From: Pseudomonas sp. MN1F
Lineage (GTDB): Bacteria > Pseudomonadota > Gammaproteobacteria > Pseudomonadales > Pseudomonadaceae
Direction: 5' to 3'
Assembly (NCBI RefSeq): GCF_009391885.1
Contig: NZ_VZII01000024.1
Span: 44,510-108,509 of the forward strand
DNA length: 64,000 nt
In this document: positions 1 to 9,017 of the stretch, piece after piece
Position numbering within the stretch: position 1 is the stretch's first letter
Layout of the letters: every line of letters begins with the position of its first letter
The notes under the pieces: model-generated
Databases searched by the model: none
The model's input: only the letters and a program-made list of their open reading frames with translations
What the model was told of the DNA's origin: nothing
Position numbers and translations under genes: made by a program

Positions 1-1032
1 ATGCATGATGATCCACGGGTGCTGCTGCAGATGGTCGAGGGTGCTGAAGTGGTGCCTTTCTGTCGCCGCGCCGATACCACCGCGCGGCAGTTGCCATTGA
101 CAGGTGGTGAAGCCTTGCTCCTGTTCGGCCACCTCGTCGATGCGCGCCCGCAAGCACTGCTGGGCAGTCGCACGCACCTGGCGCTGGCCGATGCCGTTCG
201 CCGGGCGCTGGCCGAGTACCCGGGAGCCGATGCGTTGGTAACCGCCGTGCCCGCGCGCCAGCGCCGGCGCTTTGTGGCCTGGGCCCGGCGCAGCCTGCGC
301 CTGGCAGGTGTCGTCAGCCCTGACTCGCTGCATCACTGCGTCGATAGCCTGGCCAGATGGCTGGGCCATTTGCATGCCGTTGCCGATTTACCGGGTGGAG
401 CAGGCGCTGCGCCGGATAGCACCCGCACACGGGCATTGCCGCTGCGGGTCATCGCGATCGATGATCTACTGGCCCAGTTGCTCAGTGACAGCCATCTGGA
501 CCTGGTCATGGGGTGGAGCTTCGAGGCGGCGCGAGAAGGCTCGCCGTTGACGGCGTTTGTCGACCCTGTGGCGCTGGCGCAATTAGATGAAACAAGGGGT
601 CGCAGCGAGTCGCCTGCTGCACCCGCGCATGCCTTGCGCCTGGTCAGCCAGAATGGTCCAGCCAGCAGGTCGCAGGCGCCGCAGGCGGGGCGCCTCGCCA
701 AGGCCTACGGGCTTGAGCAGACCCAGCTTGCCTGCATGTTGTACCGGCCGTTTTGCAACCAGGGCGCGGAGCTGGAGCGGTTTCTGCAATCGTGTCACGC
801 CGACATGCTGGTTGCGCTGCCATACCTGCATCGGGCCTTGCAGGGCAAATCCTGCCCGGACGCAGTCAAGGACTGGATGGTCAACACCAGCGGCCTGCCG
901 CTGGCACAGCTACGGATGGTCTACAAGGGGCGGCTGGCGCCGGGGGTACGGCGTTTGCTCGCCAACCTGGCGCGGCGCGATGTGCAGTTGCGGTTGCTGG
1001 GCCGCACTGCGCCATGCAAGGCCCCATCCTGA
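1..1032 (+). CDS. Unrecognised protein, possibly 5'-incomplete
   Basis: An ATG sits on the first base of the window, so the true start may be here or upstream; 343 residues are visible. I do not recognise a family. The protein looks soluble, with no signal peptide or membrane helix. It is rich in Ala, Leu and Arg, has a low-complexity hinge around residues 195-230, and ends in a helical, basic stretch of about 110 residues. Its TGA shares the A with the ATG of the downstream MocR-like gene (TGATG), so the two are probably translated together and may work together. The coding frame is supported by the coupling and by GC-rich third positions; function is unknown. Confidence 0.6.
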   Translation: MHDDPRVLLQMVEGAEVVPFCRRADTTARQLPLTGGEALLLFGHLVDARPQALLGSRTHLALADAVRRALAEYPGADALVTAVPARQRRRFVAWARRSLRLAGVVSPDSLHHCVDSLARWLGHLHAVADLPGGAGAAPDSTRTRALPLRVIAIDDLLAQLLSDSHLDLVMGWSFEAAREGSPLTAFVDPVALAQLDETRGRSESPAAPAHALRLVSQNGPASRSQAPQAGRLAKAYGLEQTQLACMLYRPFCNQGAELERFLQSCHADMLVALPYLHRALQGKSCPDAVKDWMVNTSGLPLAQLRMVYKGRLAPGVRRLLANLARRDVQLRLLGRTAPCKAPS

Positions 1033-2345
1033 TGGGGCGTGAGTTTGCCTATCAGGTGGTGTACCGCTACCTGGTCGCCTTGATCGAGGAAGCCGAGCGG
1101 GGCGGGCAGCCACGTTTGCCTTCGCTGAGGGCCTTGTCCAGGCGCCTGCGTGTTTCGTTGGCCACGGTGCAGGCCGCCTACAGCCTGCTCGAGCATGAAG
1201 GGCGAGTGCAGTCGGTGCCAAAGTCGGGCTACTTCGCCCAGGTTGGCCTGCAAGCAGGCCGGGCCGATGTGGCCCGTGCACTGCCCGCGCAGCCGTTGCT
1301 GGAGCGTGCACTGTTCGCCCATGAGCGGCGCCTGGGCCGGCTGCGTATGCAGCTGGCGCGGGGGCTGGGCGTGCCGCGCCTGCGGGATGCCCTGGCCGAG
1401 CGCTACACGCGCTCTTCGCATCAGTATTGGCGACCTGAGGATGTGCACCTGGGCCCGGATGTGCAGGCACTGCTGGAAACGCTGCTGCTGGCACTGGCGC
1501 TGCGTGGCAGTACCGTACTGGTCGCTTCACCGTGCTGTTGGCGGATCTTGCGGGTATTGCAACGTTGTGACATGCGGGTCCTCGAGTTGCCGCTGGACAG
1601 CGGCGGCAGCCCGGATATCGGCACCCTGACCAGGCTGTTGGGCTGTGAGCCGGTGCGCATGATGATCATGCCTTCTTGCCTGGGTTTTCCTGTGGGGCGC
1701 CTGATGCCCGCGCGAGCCCAGCAGCAGATCGCTGACCTGCTGGCCTTGCACCCGGTCTGGCTGTTGGAGAACGATCTGGACAGCGAACTGTGTTTTTCCA
1801 CGCCGGCGGGGTCTCGGTTACGCGACCGGGTAGACCCGCGCTGGCTGCTGGTACTGGGCTCGCTGGAGGCGACAGTCGGGGCCGAGGCACCTTATGCCTA
1901 CCTGCTGGGGGGCCATCCGGCGTTAACAGATGCGTTCGCCCTGCGTGCATTCCAGCTTGCCCCGACGCGTCAGCAGGCATTGGCTCAGATGATCACTTCA
2001 GGCGAAATCGACGAGCACCTGGGGCAGATGCGGGCGGCACTGCGTGGGCGGATGGTGCAACTTTGCCAGCATCTGGACGCGGTGTTGGGTGGGCAGGTGG
2101 ACTTTGACATGCCTGAGGGCGGGTGCGCCTTGTGGGTGCGCCTGTCACCGGAAATGCTGGGTGCTCAAGCCGTGGTGGCGACAGCGGGCTCGGCATTGCA
2201 GGTGCTGGCGGGTGAGCAATTCAGCGTACACGGGCGTTATCGGCAATGTCTGGCGCTGACCTGGTTGGGTGACCAGCCCGGAGCGCTGATCGAGGCGCTG
2301 AAAAGCCTGGCGCGGGCCTTGGCGTTTGATGCCATTCGTCGGTAG
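1032..2345 (+). CDS. MocR/PdxR-like transcriptional regulator with degenerate aminotransferase domain
   Basis: 437 residues. Residues about 1-70 form a GntR-type winged helix (FAYQVVYRYL, then LPSLRALSRRL and VSLATVQAAYSLLEHEG), followed by a fold-type I aminotransferase-like domain, the MocR layout. In active family members PLP is held by a lysine in a motif like S-K-x-x-x-P-G-x-R. Here the matching segment reads GSLEATVGAEAPYAYLLG, with Glu at about residue 279 in place of Lys, so PLP binding through a Schiff base looks impossible. The segment ENDLDSEL corresponds to the usual EDDYDSEF. ATG 1032 overlaps the upstream stop; ATG 1014 in the same frame is an alternative start. It probably acts as a DNA-binding regulator whose ligand is not PLP in the usual way; the target is unknown. 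Confidence 0.8.
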   Translation: MGREFAYQVVYRYLVALIEEAERGGQPRLPSLRALSRRLRVSLATVQAAYSLLEHEGRVQSVPKSGYFAQVGLQAGRADVARALPAQPLLERALFAHERRLGRLRMQLARGLGVPRLRDALAERYTRSSHQYWRPEDVHLGPDVQALLETLLLALALRGSTVLVASPCCWRILRVLQRCDMRVLELPLDSGGSPDIGTLTRLLGCEPVRMMIMPSCLGFPVGRLMPARAQQQIADLLALHPVWLLENDLDSELCFSTPAGSRLRDRVDPRWLLVLGSLEATVGAEAPYAYLLGGHPALTDAFALRAFQLAPTRQQALAQMITSGEIDEHLGQMRAALRGRMVQLCQHLDAVLGGQVDFDMPEGGCALWVRLSPEMLGAQAVVATAGSALQVLAGEQFSVHGRYRQCLALTWLGDQPGALIEALKSLARALAFDAIRR

Positions 2346-2368
2346 CCCGGCGCAACGGCCCAGGGTAC

Positions 2369-2398
2369 TTGCCTGAGTGTGCGGTCTGTATGTATAAA
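2369..2398 (+). promoter_or_regulatory. Candidate sigma70 promoter for the nuclease-helicase operon
   Basis: TTGCCT (2369-2374) and TATAAA (2393-2398) are separated by 18 bases, close to sigma70 consensus. Transcription would start near 2405, downstream of the GTG at 2401, which argues that translation of the VRR-NUC gene begins at GTG 2431. Prediction by eye only. Confidence 0.45.
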
Positions 2399-2430
2399 CA
2401 GTGCTCACTCTTGCTGCCCGACCCCCTCTT

Positions 2431-4080
2431 GTGATCGCCCACTCTGTCGATGACCCGCTGTATTACCTGCACAACTTCCGCCAGGTGCTGCTGTGGGTCG
2501 AGTCACGTTACGCCGACCTGCTCGACGAGCAGGAGCTGGCCTTTCTTCATGCCTTTGCCGAACTGGCGCAGCCGTCCCAGGCGCTGATGGTGCGCATGGT
2601 GATGCGCAAGGGCGAGCTGTTTCGCTGTGACCGCCTGGACTATGCCGAAATCGGTGACAGCCTGGCTGCCCTGCAACCGCTGATGGCATTGGGTTGGGTG
2701 CGCGAGCCCGAGGCCCTGAGCCTTGAGCAACTGTTCGCGCTGTTGCGCAAGGATGAGCTCGCGGTGGGTTTCGCTGGGCAGTTGAGCCGCCCGCGGGCGG
2801 CCAAGGGCGACCTGTACGAACAACTGCGGCCCCTGTCGCTGGGCCCCAGGCCTTTGCGCGAGTGGTTTGCCCAGGCCCCGGTGGGGATCGTGCAATGGTG
2901 CCTGCAACCGCTGTGCGATCGCATGCGCCTGTTGTTTTTCGGCAACCTGTACCAGGACTGGTCGGACTTCGTGCTGGCCGACTTGGGCCTGCTGCGTTTC
3001 GAGCAGGTAGCGTTCAGCCCCGACTCCCGTGCCCTGCAGCAGCGCGGTGAGGTCAACCAGGCCATGGCGCTGCACCAGTGTGCCGAGCGTCTGGAACTGG
3101 GTGAGGATCCCGCATCGATCCTGGCGACACTGGCCGGCTTGAGTATCGACAACCCATGGCTGGCGCGGCGCCATGGGCGGCTGCTGTTCGCCGTCGGCCA
3201 GCAGTGCGAGCGCCTGGGCGACTGGGACCAGGCCCTGGCGGTGTATGCCCGCAGCAGCCATGCGCAAGCGCGTATCCGCCAGGTTCGCGTGTTCGAGCGT
3301 AGCGCGCGTTGGGAGCAGGCCCACGCATTTGCCCGGGAGCTGGCGAGCGCACCGGCCAACGCCCTGGAGGTGCAGGCCCTGGAGCGCATGTTGCCGCGGT
3401 TGGCCCGCAAGCTCGGCGGGCCCGCACAGCGCCGACGGCGCGCAGCCCCCCTGGAGCTGATCGAACTGGAGCTGCCGCGCGAGCAGGCAGCGCTGGGTGT
3501 CGAGGAGGCCGTGCGCCAACACTTGGCGCAAGCGGGAGGGCAGGCGCATTACGTGGAAAACACGCTGCTCAACAGCCTGTTTGGTCTGCTGTGCTGGGAG
3601 GCAATCTTCGCCCCGGTTCCGGGGGCCTTTTTCAACCCGTTCCAGGCGGCGCCCCAGGACTTGCACGACTGCGATTTCCAGCAACGGCGGGCGGCGCAGT
3701 TCGCGGCCTGCCTGGGCCGTCTGGACGATGGTTCCCACCGCCAGGCCATCCTCGACTGCTACGCGGCCAAGCAAGGCCTGCAATCGCCGTTCGTGTTCTG
3801 GACCATGCTCAGCCAAGCGCTGCTCGATCAGGCCCTGGCCTGCCTGCCCGCCGCGCACTTGAAGCAGTGCTTCCTGCGCCTGTTGCAGGATATCCGCAAC
3901 AACCGCGCCGGCATGCCCGACCTGATCCAGTTCTGGCCGGAGCAGCAGCGCTATCGGATGGTCGAGGTCAAGGGCCCGGGTGACCGCTTGCAGGACAACC
4001 AGCTGCGCTGGCTGGAATTCTGCGCCGAGCATGGCTTGCCGGTGGCGGTCTGCCATGTGCGCTGGAGCGACTCACCGTGA
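2431..4080 (+). CDS. FAN1-type VRR-NUC structure-specific nuclease
   Basis: 549 residues from GTG 2431 (GTG 2401 is also in frame but lies upstream of the predicted transcription start). The C-terminal VRR-NUC domain (about 480-545) carries the PD-(D/E)XK set: GMPDLIQFW with Asp497, then EVKGPGDRL with Glu512 and Lys514, and a following Gln. The N-terminal part is helical and matches the layout of bacterial FAN1 proteins (SAP-like, TPR-like, then nuclease). FAN1 nucleases cut 5' flap DNA and help unhook interstrand crosslinks; cytoplasmic. The stop overlaps the GTG start of the helicase gene (GTGA), so both are made as a unit, which suggests that the helicase feeds or remodels the nuclease substrate. 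Family call is strong; the biological role here is inferred. Confidence 0.9.
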   Translation: MIAHSVDDPLYYLHNFRQVLLWVESRYADLLDEQELAFLHAFAELAQPSQALMVRMVMRKGELFRCDRLDYAEIGDSLAALQPLMALGWVREPEALSLEQLFALLRKDELAVGFAGQLSRPRAAKGDLYEQLRPLSLGPRPLREWFAQAPVGIVQWCLQPLCDRMRLLFFGNLYQDWSDFVLADLGLLRFEQVAFSPDSRALQQRGEVNQAMALHQCAERLELGEDPASILATLAGLSIDNPWLARRHGRLLFAVGQQCERLGDWDQALAVYARSSHAQARIRQVRVFERSARWEQAHAFARELASAPANALEVQALERMLPRLARKLGGPAQRRRRAAPLELIELELPREQAALGVEEAVRQHLAQAGGQAHYVENTLLNSLFGLLCWEAIFAPVPGAFFNPFQAAPQDLHDCDFQQRRAAQFAACLGRLDDGSHRQAILDCYAAKQGLQSPFVFWTMLSQALLDQALACLPAAHLKQCFLRLLQDIRNNRAGMPDLIQFWPEQQRYRMVEVKGPGDRLQDNQLRWLEFCAEHGLPVAVCHVRWSDSP

Positions 4081-6338
4081 GCTATCGCGTGGCGGTGCGG
4101 GCCTTGTGCGAATTCAGCGCCAAGGTCGGCGACCTGGACCTGCGCTTTACCCCATCCCCCACGGCCCAGGAAGGTATCGAAGGGCATCGCCGGGTGGTTG
4201 CCCGGCGCGCAGCAGGCTACGAGGCGGAAATTGCCCTTGAGGGCGAGTATCAGGGCCTGCAGGTGCGCGGGCGTGCCGATGGCTATGACCCGGCCGCCAA
4301 TCGCCTGGAAGAGATCAAGACCTATCGCGGCGACCTGGCACGCCAGCCGGCCAATCACCGCCAGCTGCACTGGGCCCAGGCCAAGGTCTATGCCTGGCTG
4401 CTGTGCCAGGCGCGGCAGTTGCCGGCCATCGAGGTGGCGCTGGTTTACCTGGATGTCGACAACGACAGCCAGACGCTGTTCAGCGAGCACTGTTGCGCCG
4501 AAGCACTGCAGGGCTTTTTCGAAACCCAGTGCCAGCGGTTTCTCGCCTGGGCCCAGGCCCAGCAACAGCGCCTTGCCGAGCGCGACCTGGGCTTGCAGGC
4601 CTTGGGCTTTCCTTACCCGCAGTTTCGCCAGGGCCAGCGGCAACTGGCCGAAACCTTGTACAAGGCTGTCAGTACCGGCCGCTGCCTGATGGCCCAGGCC
4701 AGTACCGGCATCGGCAAGACCCTCGGCACGTTGTTCCCGTTGCTCAAGGCCATGGTCCCGCAGCAACTGGACAAGGTGTTCTTCCTCACGGCCAAGACCC
4801 CCGGCCGGGCGCTGGCGCTGGACGCGCTGGGCCAGATCAGCGCAGGTACGCCGCAGCCGGCCTTGCGCACCCTCGAGTTGATTGCCCGGGACAAGGCCTG
4901 CGAATACCCGGACAAAGCCTGCCATGGCGAGTCCTGCCCGTTGGCCCAGGGGTTCTACGACCGCCTGCCAGCCGCTCGCGAGGCAGCGGCCTTGCGGCCC
5001 ATGCTCGACCGCGCCAGCTTGCGCGAGGTAGCCTTGGCGCATCAGGTGTGCCCGTACTACCTCGGCCAGGAAATGGCCCGCTGGGTGGACGTGCTGGTGG
5101 CCGACTACAACTACTATTTCGACGCCCACGCCTTGCTGTTCAGCCTGACCCAGCTCAACCAGTGGCGGGTCGCGGTGCTGGTGGACGAGGCGCACAACCT
5201 GGTCGAGCGTGGCCGTGGCATGTACAGCGCCAGCCTCGACCAGGGCCAGTTGCTCGCCTTGCGGCAGAGCAAGCCGCACGGGCTCGGCAGTGCCCTGGAC
5301 CGGCTGAATCGGCAGTGGAATGCGCTGTACAAGGCGCAGCACGCGCCGTACCAGGCCAGCGACCAGTTGCCGGAGGCCTTCCTGCGTGCCCTGCAGCAAT
5401 GCATCGGGTTGATCCAGGAACGCATGAATGAGAAGCCTGCCGAGGTCGATGCCCAGGTGCTGCAGTTCTTCTACCAGGCGCTACAGTTCAGCCGGGTGGC
5501 GGAACTGTTCGACGAGCATTTCCTGTTCGACATCAGCCTGCGCGAGGGCCCGCGCAAGCGGCGCCTAGCCAGCCTGTGCCTGCGCAATGTCACCCCGGCC
5601 CGGCTGCTTGCCCCGCGCATGCAGGCCGCGCGCAGTGTGACGCTGTTTTCCGCGACCTTGAGCCCGCGGCCTTTTTACACCGACCTGCTTGGCATGCCGG
5701 CCGATACCGCCTGGCTGGAAGTGGCGGCGCCGTTCCGCGCCGAGCAACTCGAGGTGCGCATCGCCAGCCAGGTCTCGACCCGCTACCGCGAACGCCAGGC
5801 TTCACTGGCGCCGATCAGCGAACTGATTGCCGACCAGTATCAGCGCCAGCCAGGCAACTACCTGGCGTTCTTCAGCAGTTTCGAATACCTGCAGCAGGTG
5901 GCAAGCCTGGTCGCCGAACGCTATCCGGGCATCCCGCTCTGGGCCCAGGCCCCGGGCATGGACGAAGGTGCACGCCAGGCCTTTCTTGATCGTTTCGTGG
6001 CGGACGGGCAGGGGGTGGGCTTTGCCGTGCTTGGCGGGGCGTTCGGTGAGGGCGTCGACTTGCCTGGCACGCGCCTGATCGGGGCTTTCGTCGCCACCCT
6101 CGGCCTGCCCCAGGTCAACCCGGTCAACGAACAGTTCAAGCAGCGCCTGGGCCGGCAGTTTGGCGCCGGTTTCGACTACGCCTACCTGTACCCCGGTGTG
6201 CGCAAGGTCATCCAGGCCGCCGGGCGGGTCATTCGTGGCGACCAGGACCGCGGCGTGCTGGTGCTGATCGACGAACGTTTTGCCGAACCACGGGTGCAGC
6301 AGATGTTTCCCGCATGGTGGCAGGTGGCCGTTAAATAA
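4077..6338 (+). CDS. DEAD_2/XPD-like Fe-S helicase with N-terminal PD-(D/E)XK domain
   Basis: 753 residues from a GTG that overlaps the upstream stop. Residues about 50-150 look like a Cas4/RecB-type nuclease domain (VRGRADGYD, then LEEIKTYRGD, with a following Gln and Tyr). Walker A is ASTGIGKT near residue 210, a set of cysteines between about 280 and 330 (ACEYPDKACHGESCPL, then VCPYYLG) is placed like the Fe-S cluster of DinG/XPD enzymes, VDEAHNL near 369 is the DEAH box, and QAAGRVIRGDQDRG near 715 is motif VI. Such enzymes unwind DNA 5' to 3' using ATP. The operon partner is the FAN1-like nuclease. Fusion of nuclease and helicase in one chain is known for this subgroup; whether the nuclease is active I cannot tell. 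Confidence 0.88.
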   Translation: MSYRVAVRALCEFSAKVGDLDLRFTPSPTAQEGIEGHRRVVARRAAGYEAEIALEGEYQGLQVRGRADGYDPAANRLEEIKTYRGDLARQPANHRQLHWAQAKVYAWLLCQARQLPAIEVALVYLDVDNDSQTLFSEHCCAEALQGFFETQCQRFLAWAQAQQQRLAERDLGLQALGFPYPQFRQGQRQLAETLYKAVSTGRCLMAQASTGIGKTLGTLFPLLKAMVPQQLDKVFFLTAKTPGRALALDALGQISAGTPQPALRTLELIARDKACEYPDKACHGESCPLAQGFYDRLPAAREAAALRPMLDRASLREVALAHQVCPYYLGQEMARWVDVLVADYNYYFDAHALLFSLTQLNQWRVAVLVDEAHNLVERGRGMYSASLDQGQLLALRQSKPHGLGSALDRLNRQWNALYKAQHAPYQASDQLPEAFLRALQQCIGLIQERMNEKPAEVDAQVLQFFYQALQFSRVAELFDEHFLFDISLREGPRKRRLASLCLRNVTPARLLAPRMQAARSVTLFSATLSPRPFYTDLLGMPADTAWLEVAAPFRAEQLEVRIASQVSTRYRERQASLAPISELIADQYQRQPGNYLAFFSSFEYLQQVASLVAERYPGIPLWAQAPGMDEGARQAFLDRFVADGQGVGFAVLGGAFGEGVDLPGTRLIGAFVATLGLPQVNPVNEQFKQRLGRQFGAGFDYAYLYPGVRKVIQAAGRVIRGDQDRGVLVLIDERFAEPRVQQMFPAWWQVAVK

Positions 6339-6424
6339 TCCTCGGTGGCCCCATCGCACGGCATTGCAACTCCCAGTACACTGCGTGTTCCAACACCAAC
6401 ATCTGTTGAACTCGAGGTTTTTGC

Positions 6425-8062
6425 ATGACGCTCAGTCCTTTGGCAGGCAAGCCGGCTCCGGCCAGCGTGCTGGTCGATATTCCCCGCCTGCTCACCGCCT
6501 ACTACACCGGCCGCCCCGATGCCGCCGTGGCGGCCCAGCGCGTGGCCTTCGGCACCTCGGGGCACCGGGGCAGCTCGTTCGACCTGAGCTTCAACGAGCA
6601 CCATGTGCTGGCGATCACCCAGGCCATTTGCCTGTACCGCCAGGAAAAAGGCATCGACGGCCCGCTGTTCATCGGCGCCGACACCCACGCGCTGTCCGCG
6701 CCGGCCGCGGCCAGTGCGCTGGAAGTGCTGGCTGCCAATGGCGTGCAGGTGATGCTGTCCAAGGACGACGAATACACCCCGACGCCAGCGGTGTCCCATG
6801 CCATCCTCTGCTACAACCGTGGCCGCAGCCAGGGCCTGGCCGATGGCATCGTCATTACCCCGTCGCACAACCCGCCACAGAGCGGTGGCTTCAAGTACAA
6901 CCCGCCCAACGGCGGCCCGGCCGACAGCGATGTGACCAAGTGGATCGAGGCCAAAGCCAACGAACTGCTGGCCGCAGGCCTTGCCGGGGTCAAGCGCATG
7001 GAGCATGCCCAGGCGCTGCAGGCGGCCACCACCCAGCGCCATGACTACGTGGCCAACTACGTGGCCGACCTGGAAAACGTCATCGACTTCGACGTCATTC
7101 GTGGCGCCAACCTGCGCCTGGGCGTCGATCCGCTGGGCGGGGCAGGGGTGCGCTACTGGTCGGCGATCGCCGAGCACTATCAGTTGAACCTGGAGGTGGT
7201 GAACAGCGAGGTCGACCCGACCTTCCGCTTCATGTGCGTGGACTGGGACGGGCAGATCCGCATGGACCCATCCTCGCCTTACGCCATGCAAGGCCTGATC
7301 GGCCTGCGCGATCGCTTCGACGTGGCCTTCGCCTGTGACCCGGACCATGACCGCCACGGCATCGTCACCGCCGATGGCCTGCTGCAGCCGAACAACTACC
7401 TGGCCGTGGCCATCGACTACCTGTACCGCAACCGTCCGCAATGGCGCAGCGACGCCGCCGTGGGCAAGACCGTGGTGTCCAGCGGCCTGATCGACCGTGT
7501 CACCGAGCGCCTGGGCCGTGAGTTGTACGAAGTGCCGGTGGGCTTCAAGTTCTTCGCCCAGGGGCTGTTCGACGGCTCGCTCGGCTTCGGTGGTGAGGAG
7601 AGTGCCGGTGCCTCGTTCCTGCGCAAGGACGGCACGGTCTGGGCCACCGACAAGGACGGCCTGATTCCGGCGCTGCTGGCGGCCGAGATGACTGCCCGCA
7701 CCGGTCGTAACCCGAGCCAGGCTTACAACGACCTGACTGCCGCGCTGGGCAAGCCATACGCCACCCGCGTCGAGGCCAAGGCCGATGCCCGGCAGAAGGC
7801 GGCCCTGAGCAAGCTGGCACCGGAGCAGGTGAAGTCGACCGAACTGGCGGGTGAGCCGATCGTACAGATCCTCAGCCAGGCGCCGGGTAATGGCCAGGCG
7901 ATTGGTGGCTTGAAGGTGATGACAGCCAATGGCTGGTTTGCCGCGCGGCCTTCGGGCACTGAAGACATCTACAAGATCTACGCCGAGAGCTTTGTCGACG
8001 AGGCGCACCTCAAGCGCCTGGTGGAAGAGGCGCAGGTGCTGGTGGATGCGGCGATTGCCTGA
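6425..8062 (+). CDS. pgm: Alpha-D-glucose phosphate-specific phosphoglucomutase
   Basis: 545 residues, the usual length for this enzyme. It interconverts glucose 1-phosphate and glucose 6-phosphate, feeding glycogen, trehalose and envelope sugar synthesis. The catalytic phosphoserine lies in [16 protein letters not shown] (Ser near residue 147), the metal-binding loop is DPDHDRHG near 306, the sugar-binding loop is [11 protein letters not shown], and the C-terminal phosphate-binding loop is [20 protein letters not shown] lies 7 bases before the ATG. The gene stands alone, ending at a strong hairpin shared with the convergent pirin gene. Confidence 0.95.
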   Translation: MTLSPLAGKPAPASVLVDIPRLLTAYYTGRPDAAVAAQRVAFGTSGHRGSSFDLSFNEHHVLAITQAICLYRQEKGIDGPLFIGADTHALSAPAAASALEVLAANGVQVMLSKDDEYTPTPAVSHAILCYNRGRSQGLADGIVITPSHNPPQSGGFKYNPPNGGPADSDVTKWIEAKANELLAAGLAGVKRMEHAQALQAATTQRHDYVANYVADLENVIDFDVIRGANLRLGVDPLGGAGVRYWSAIAEHYQLNLEVVNSEVDPTFRFMCVDWDGQIRMDPSSPYAMQGLIGLRDRFDVAFACDPDHDRHGIVTADGLLQPNNYLAVAIDYLYRNRPQWRSDAAVGKTVVSSGLIDRVTERLGRELYEVPVGFKFFAQGLFDGSLGFGGEESAGASFLRKDGTVWATDKDGLIPALLAAEMTARTGRNPSQAYNDLTAALGKPYATRVEAKADARQKAALSKLAPEQVKSTELAGEPIVQILSQAPGNGQAIGGLKVMTANGWFAARPSGTEDIYKIYAESFVDEAHLKRLVEEAQVLVDAAIA

Positions 8063-8073
8063 TTGACATGAGG

Positions 8074-8095
8074 GGGGCCGCAGTGCGGCCCCTTT
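8074..8095. terminator. Bidirectional terminator between pgm and pirin gene
   Basis: An 8-bp perfect stem GGGGCCGC/GCGGCCCC with a 3-base loop, followed by TTT on the plus strand. It sits in the 36-base gap between convergent genes and probably serves both. Confidence 0.75.
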
Positions 8096-8098
8096 CAC

Positions 8099-8797
8099 TT
8101 ATGCAACATCGACCAGGACGATCTCGCTGTCCTCGATCGCGGTCACTCGCAGCACTGCTTCCTGCTCGATCGCCACGCCATCCCGGCCCTTGGCACGCAG
8201 GCCATTGACCTCCACCAGCCCCTTGGCCGGCACCAGGTAACCCCGGCGCCCGGCTTCGAAGCGGTACTCGGCGGTTTCACCGGCACGCAAGGTGGCTGCC
8301 AGCAAGCGCGCATCGGCGCGGATCTGCAGGCTGTCCTCATCCCCCGCACGGCCGCTGGCCAGGGTCACGAAGCCTTCGCCACGTTCACCTTTGGGGAATG
8401 GGCGGACACCCCACGACGGCGCATCGCCAACTTTCTCCGGCACGATCCAGATCTGGAAAATGCGGGTATCGACCTCTTCCAGGTTGTACTCGCTGTGCAC
8501 GATGCCGCTACCGGCACTCATCACCTGCACGTCGCCCGCTTCGGTACGGCCTTTGTTGCCCAGGCTGTCCTGGTGGGTAATGGCGCCTTCACGCACATAG
8601 GTGATGATTTCCATGTCGCGGTGCGGGTGCGGCGGGAAGCCGCTGCCGGCGGCGATCAGGTCGTCGTTCCAGACCCGCAGGTTGCCCCAGTGCATGCGCG
8701 CCGGGTCGTAGTACTCGGCAAACGAGAAGTGGTGATGAGCGTCGAGCCAGCCGTGGTTGGCGTGGCCGAGGCCTTCGAAGGGTCGCAGTTGCAGCAT
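8099..8797 (-). CDS. Pirin family protein (YhhW-type bicupin)
   Basis: 232 residues. The N-terminal cupin carries the metal ligands in FPPHPHRDMEIITYV and SGIVHSEYN, with the expected Glu/His spacing; the C-terminal cupin is shorter, as in YhhW. E. coli YhhW has quercetin 2,3-dioxygenase activity, but cellular roles of bacterial pirins differ, so substrate is open. AAGGAG lies 8 bases before the ATG. Its promoter must be in the 220-base divergent gap shared with the helicase gene, where a 30-base palindrome is found. Confidence 0.85.
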   Translation of the reverse strand: MLQLRPFEGLGHANHGWLDAHHHFSFAEYYDPARMHWGNLRVWNDDLIAAGSGFPPHPHRDMEIITYVREGAITHQDSLGNKGRTEAGDVQVMSAGSGIVHSEYNLEEVDTRIFQIWIVPEKVGDAPSWGVRPFPKGERGEGFVTLASGRAGDEDSLQIRADARLLAATLRAGETAEYRFEAGRRGYLVPAKGLVEVNGLRAKGRDGVAIEQEAVLRVTAIEDSEIVLVDVA

Positions 8798-8908
8798 GGT
8801 CGTGCTCCTTGAATCAGTGGAATGAAGCCATGATGCGGCAAAAATAGATCGAAAATAAGCGTAAATATCGACTGATTATGATCAGGAAAATAGATTGAAG
8901 CTGGCGAT

Positions 8909-8938
8909 GTGGATTATGCGATTCATCGCCTAATCCAC
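8909..8938. promoter_or_regulatory. 30-base near-perfect palindrome in divergent promoter region
   Basis: Arms GTGGATTA and TAATCCAC enclose a second dyad GCGAT-tc-ATCGC, giving 13 paired positions out of 15. It lies 112 bases upstream of the pirin start and 79 bases upstream of the helicase GTG, within an AT-rich patch. The position suits an operator for a dimeric or tetrameric repressor, or a cruciform-type element. No regulator gene lies beside it. Confidence 0.5.
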
Positions 8939-9017
8939 TGATCTGCAAGCATTCGCTGGCGATTTTCGGCAGATGCGGCGAACATGGCCCGCTGATTTGA
9001 TTTTCAACGGAGTGACC

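Noticed and set aside
2401..2430. GTG 2401 as start of the VRR-NUC gene.
   Set aside because: It lies upstream of the transcription start expected from TTGCCT-N18-TATAAA; GTG 2431 is in frame and gives a better N-terminus.
8940..8977. ATCTGC...GCAGAT inverted repeat upstream of the helicase gene.
   Set aside because: Only 6-bp arms with a long gap; likely by chance.
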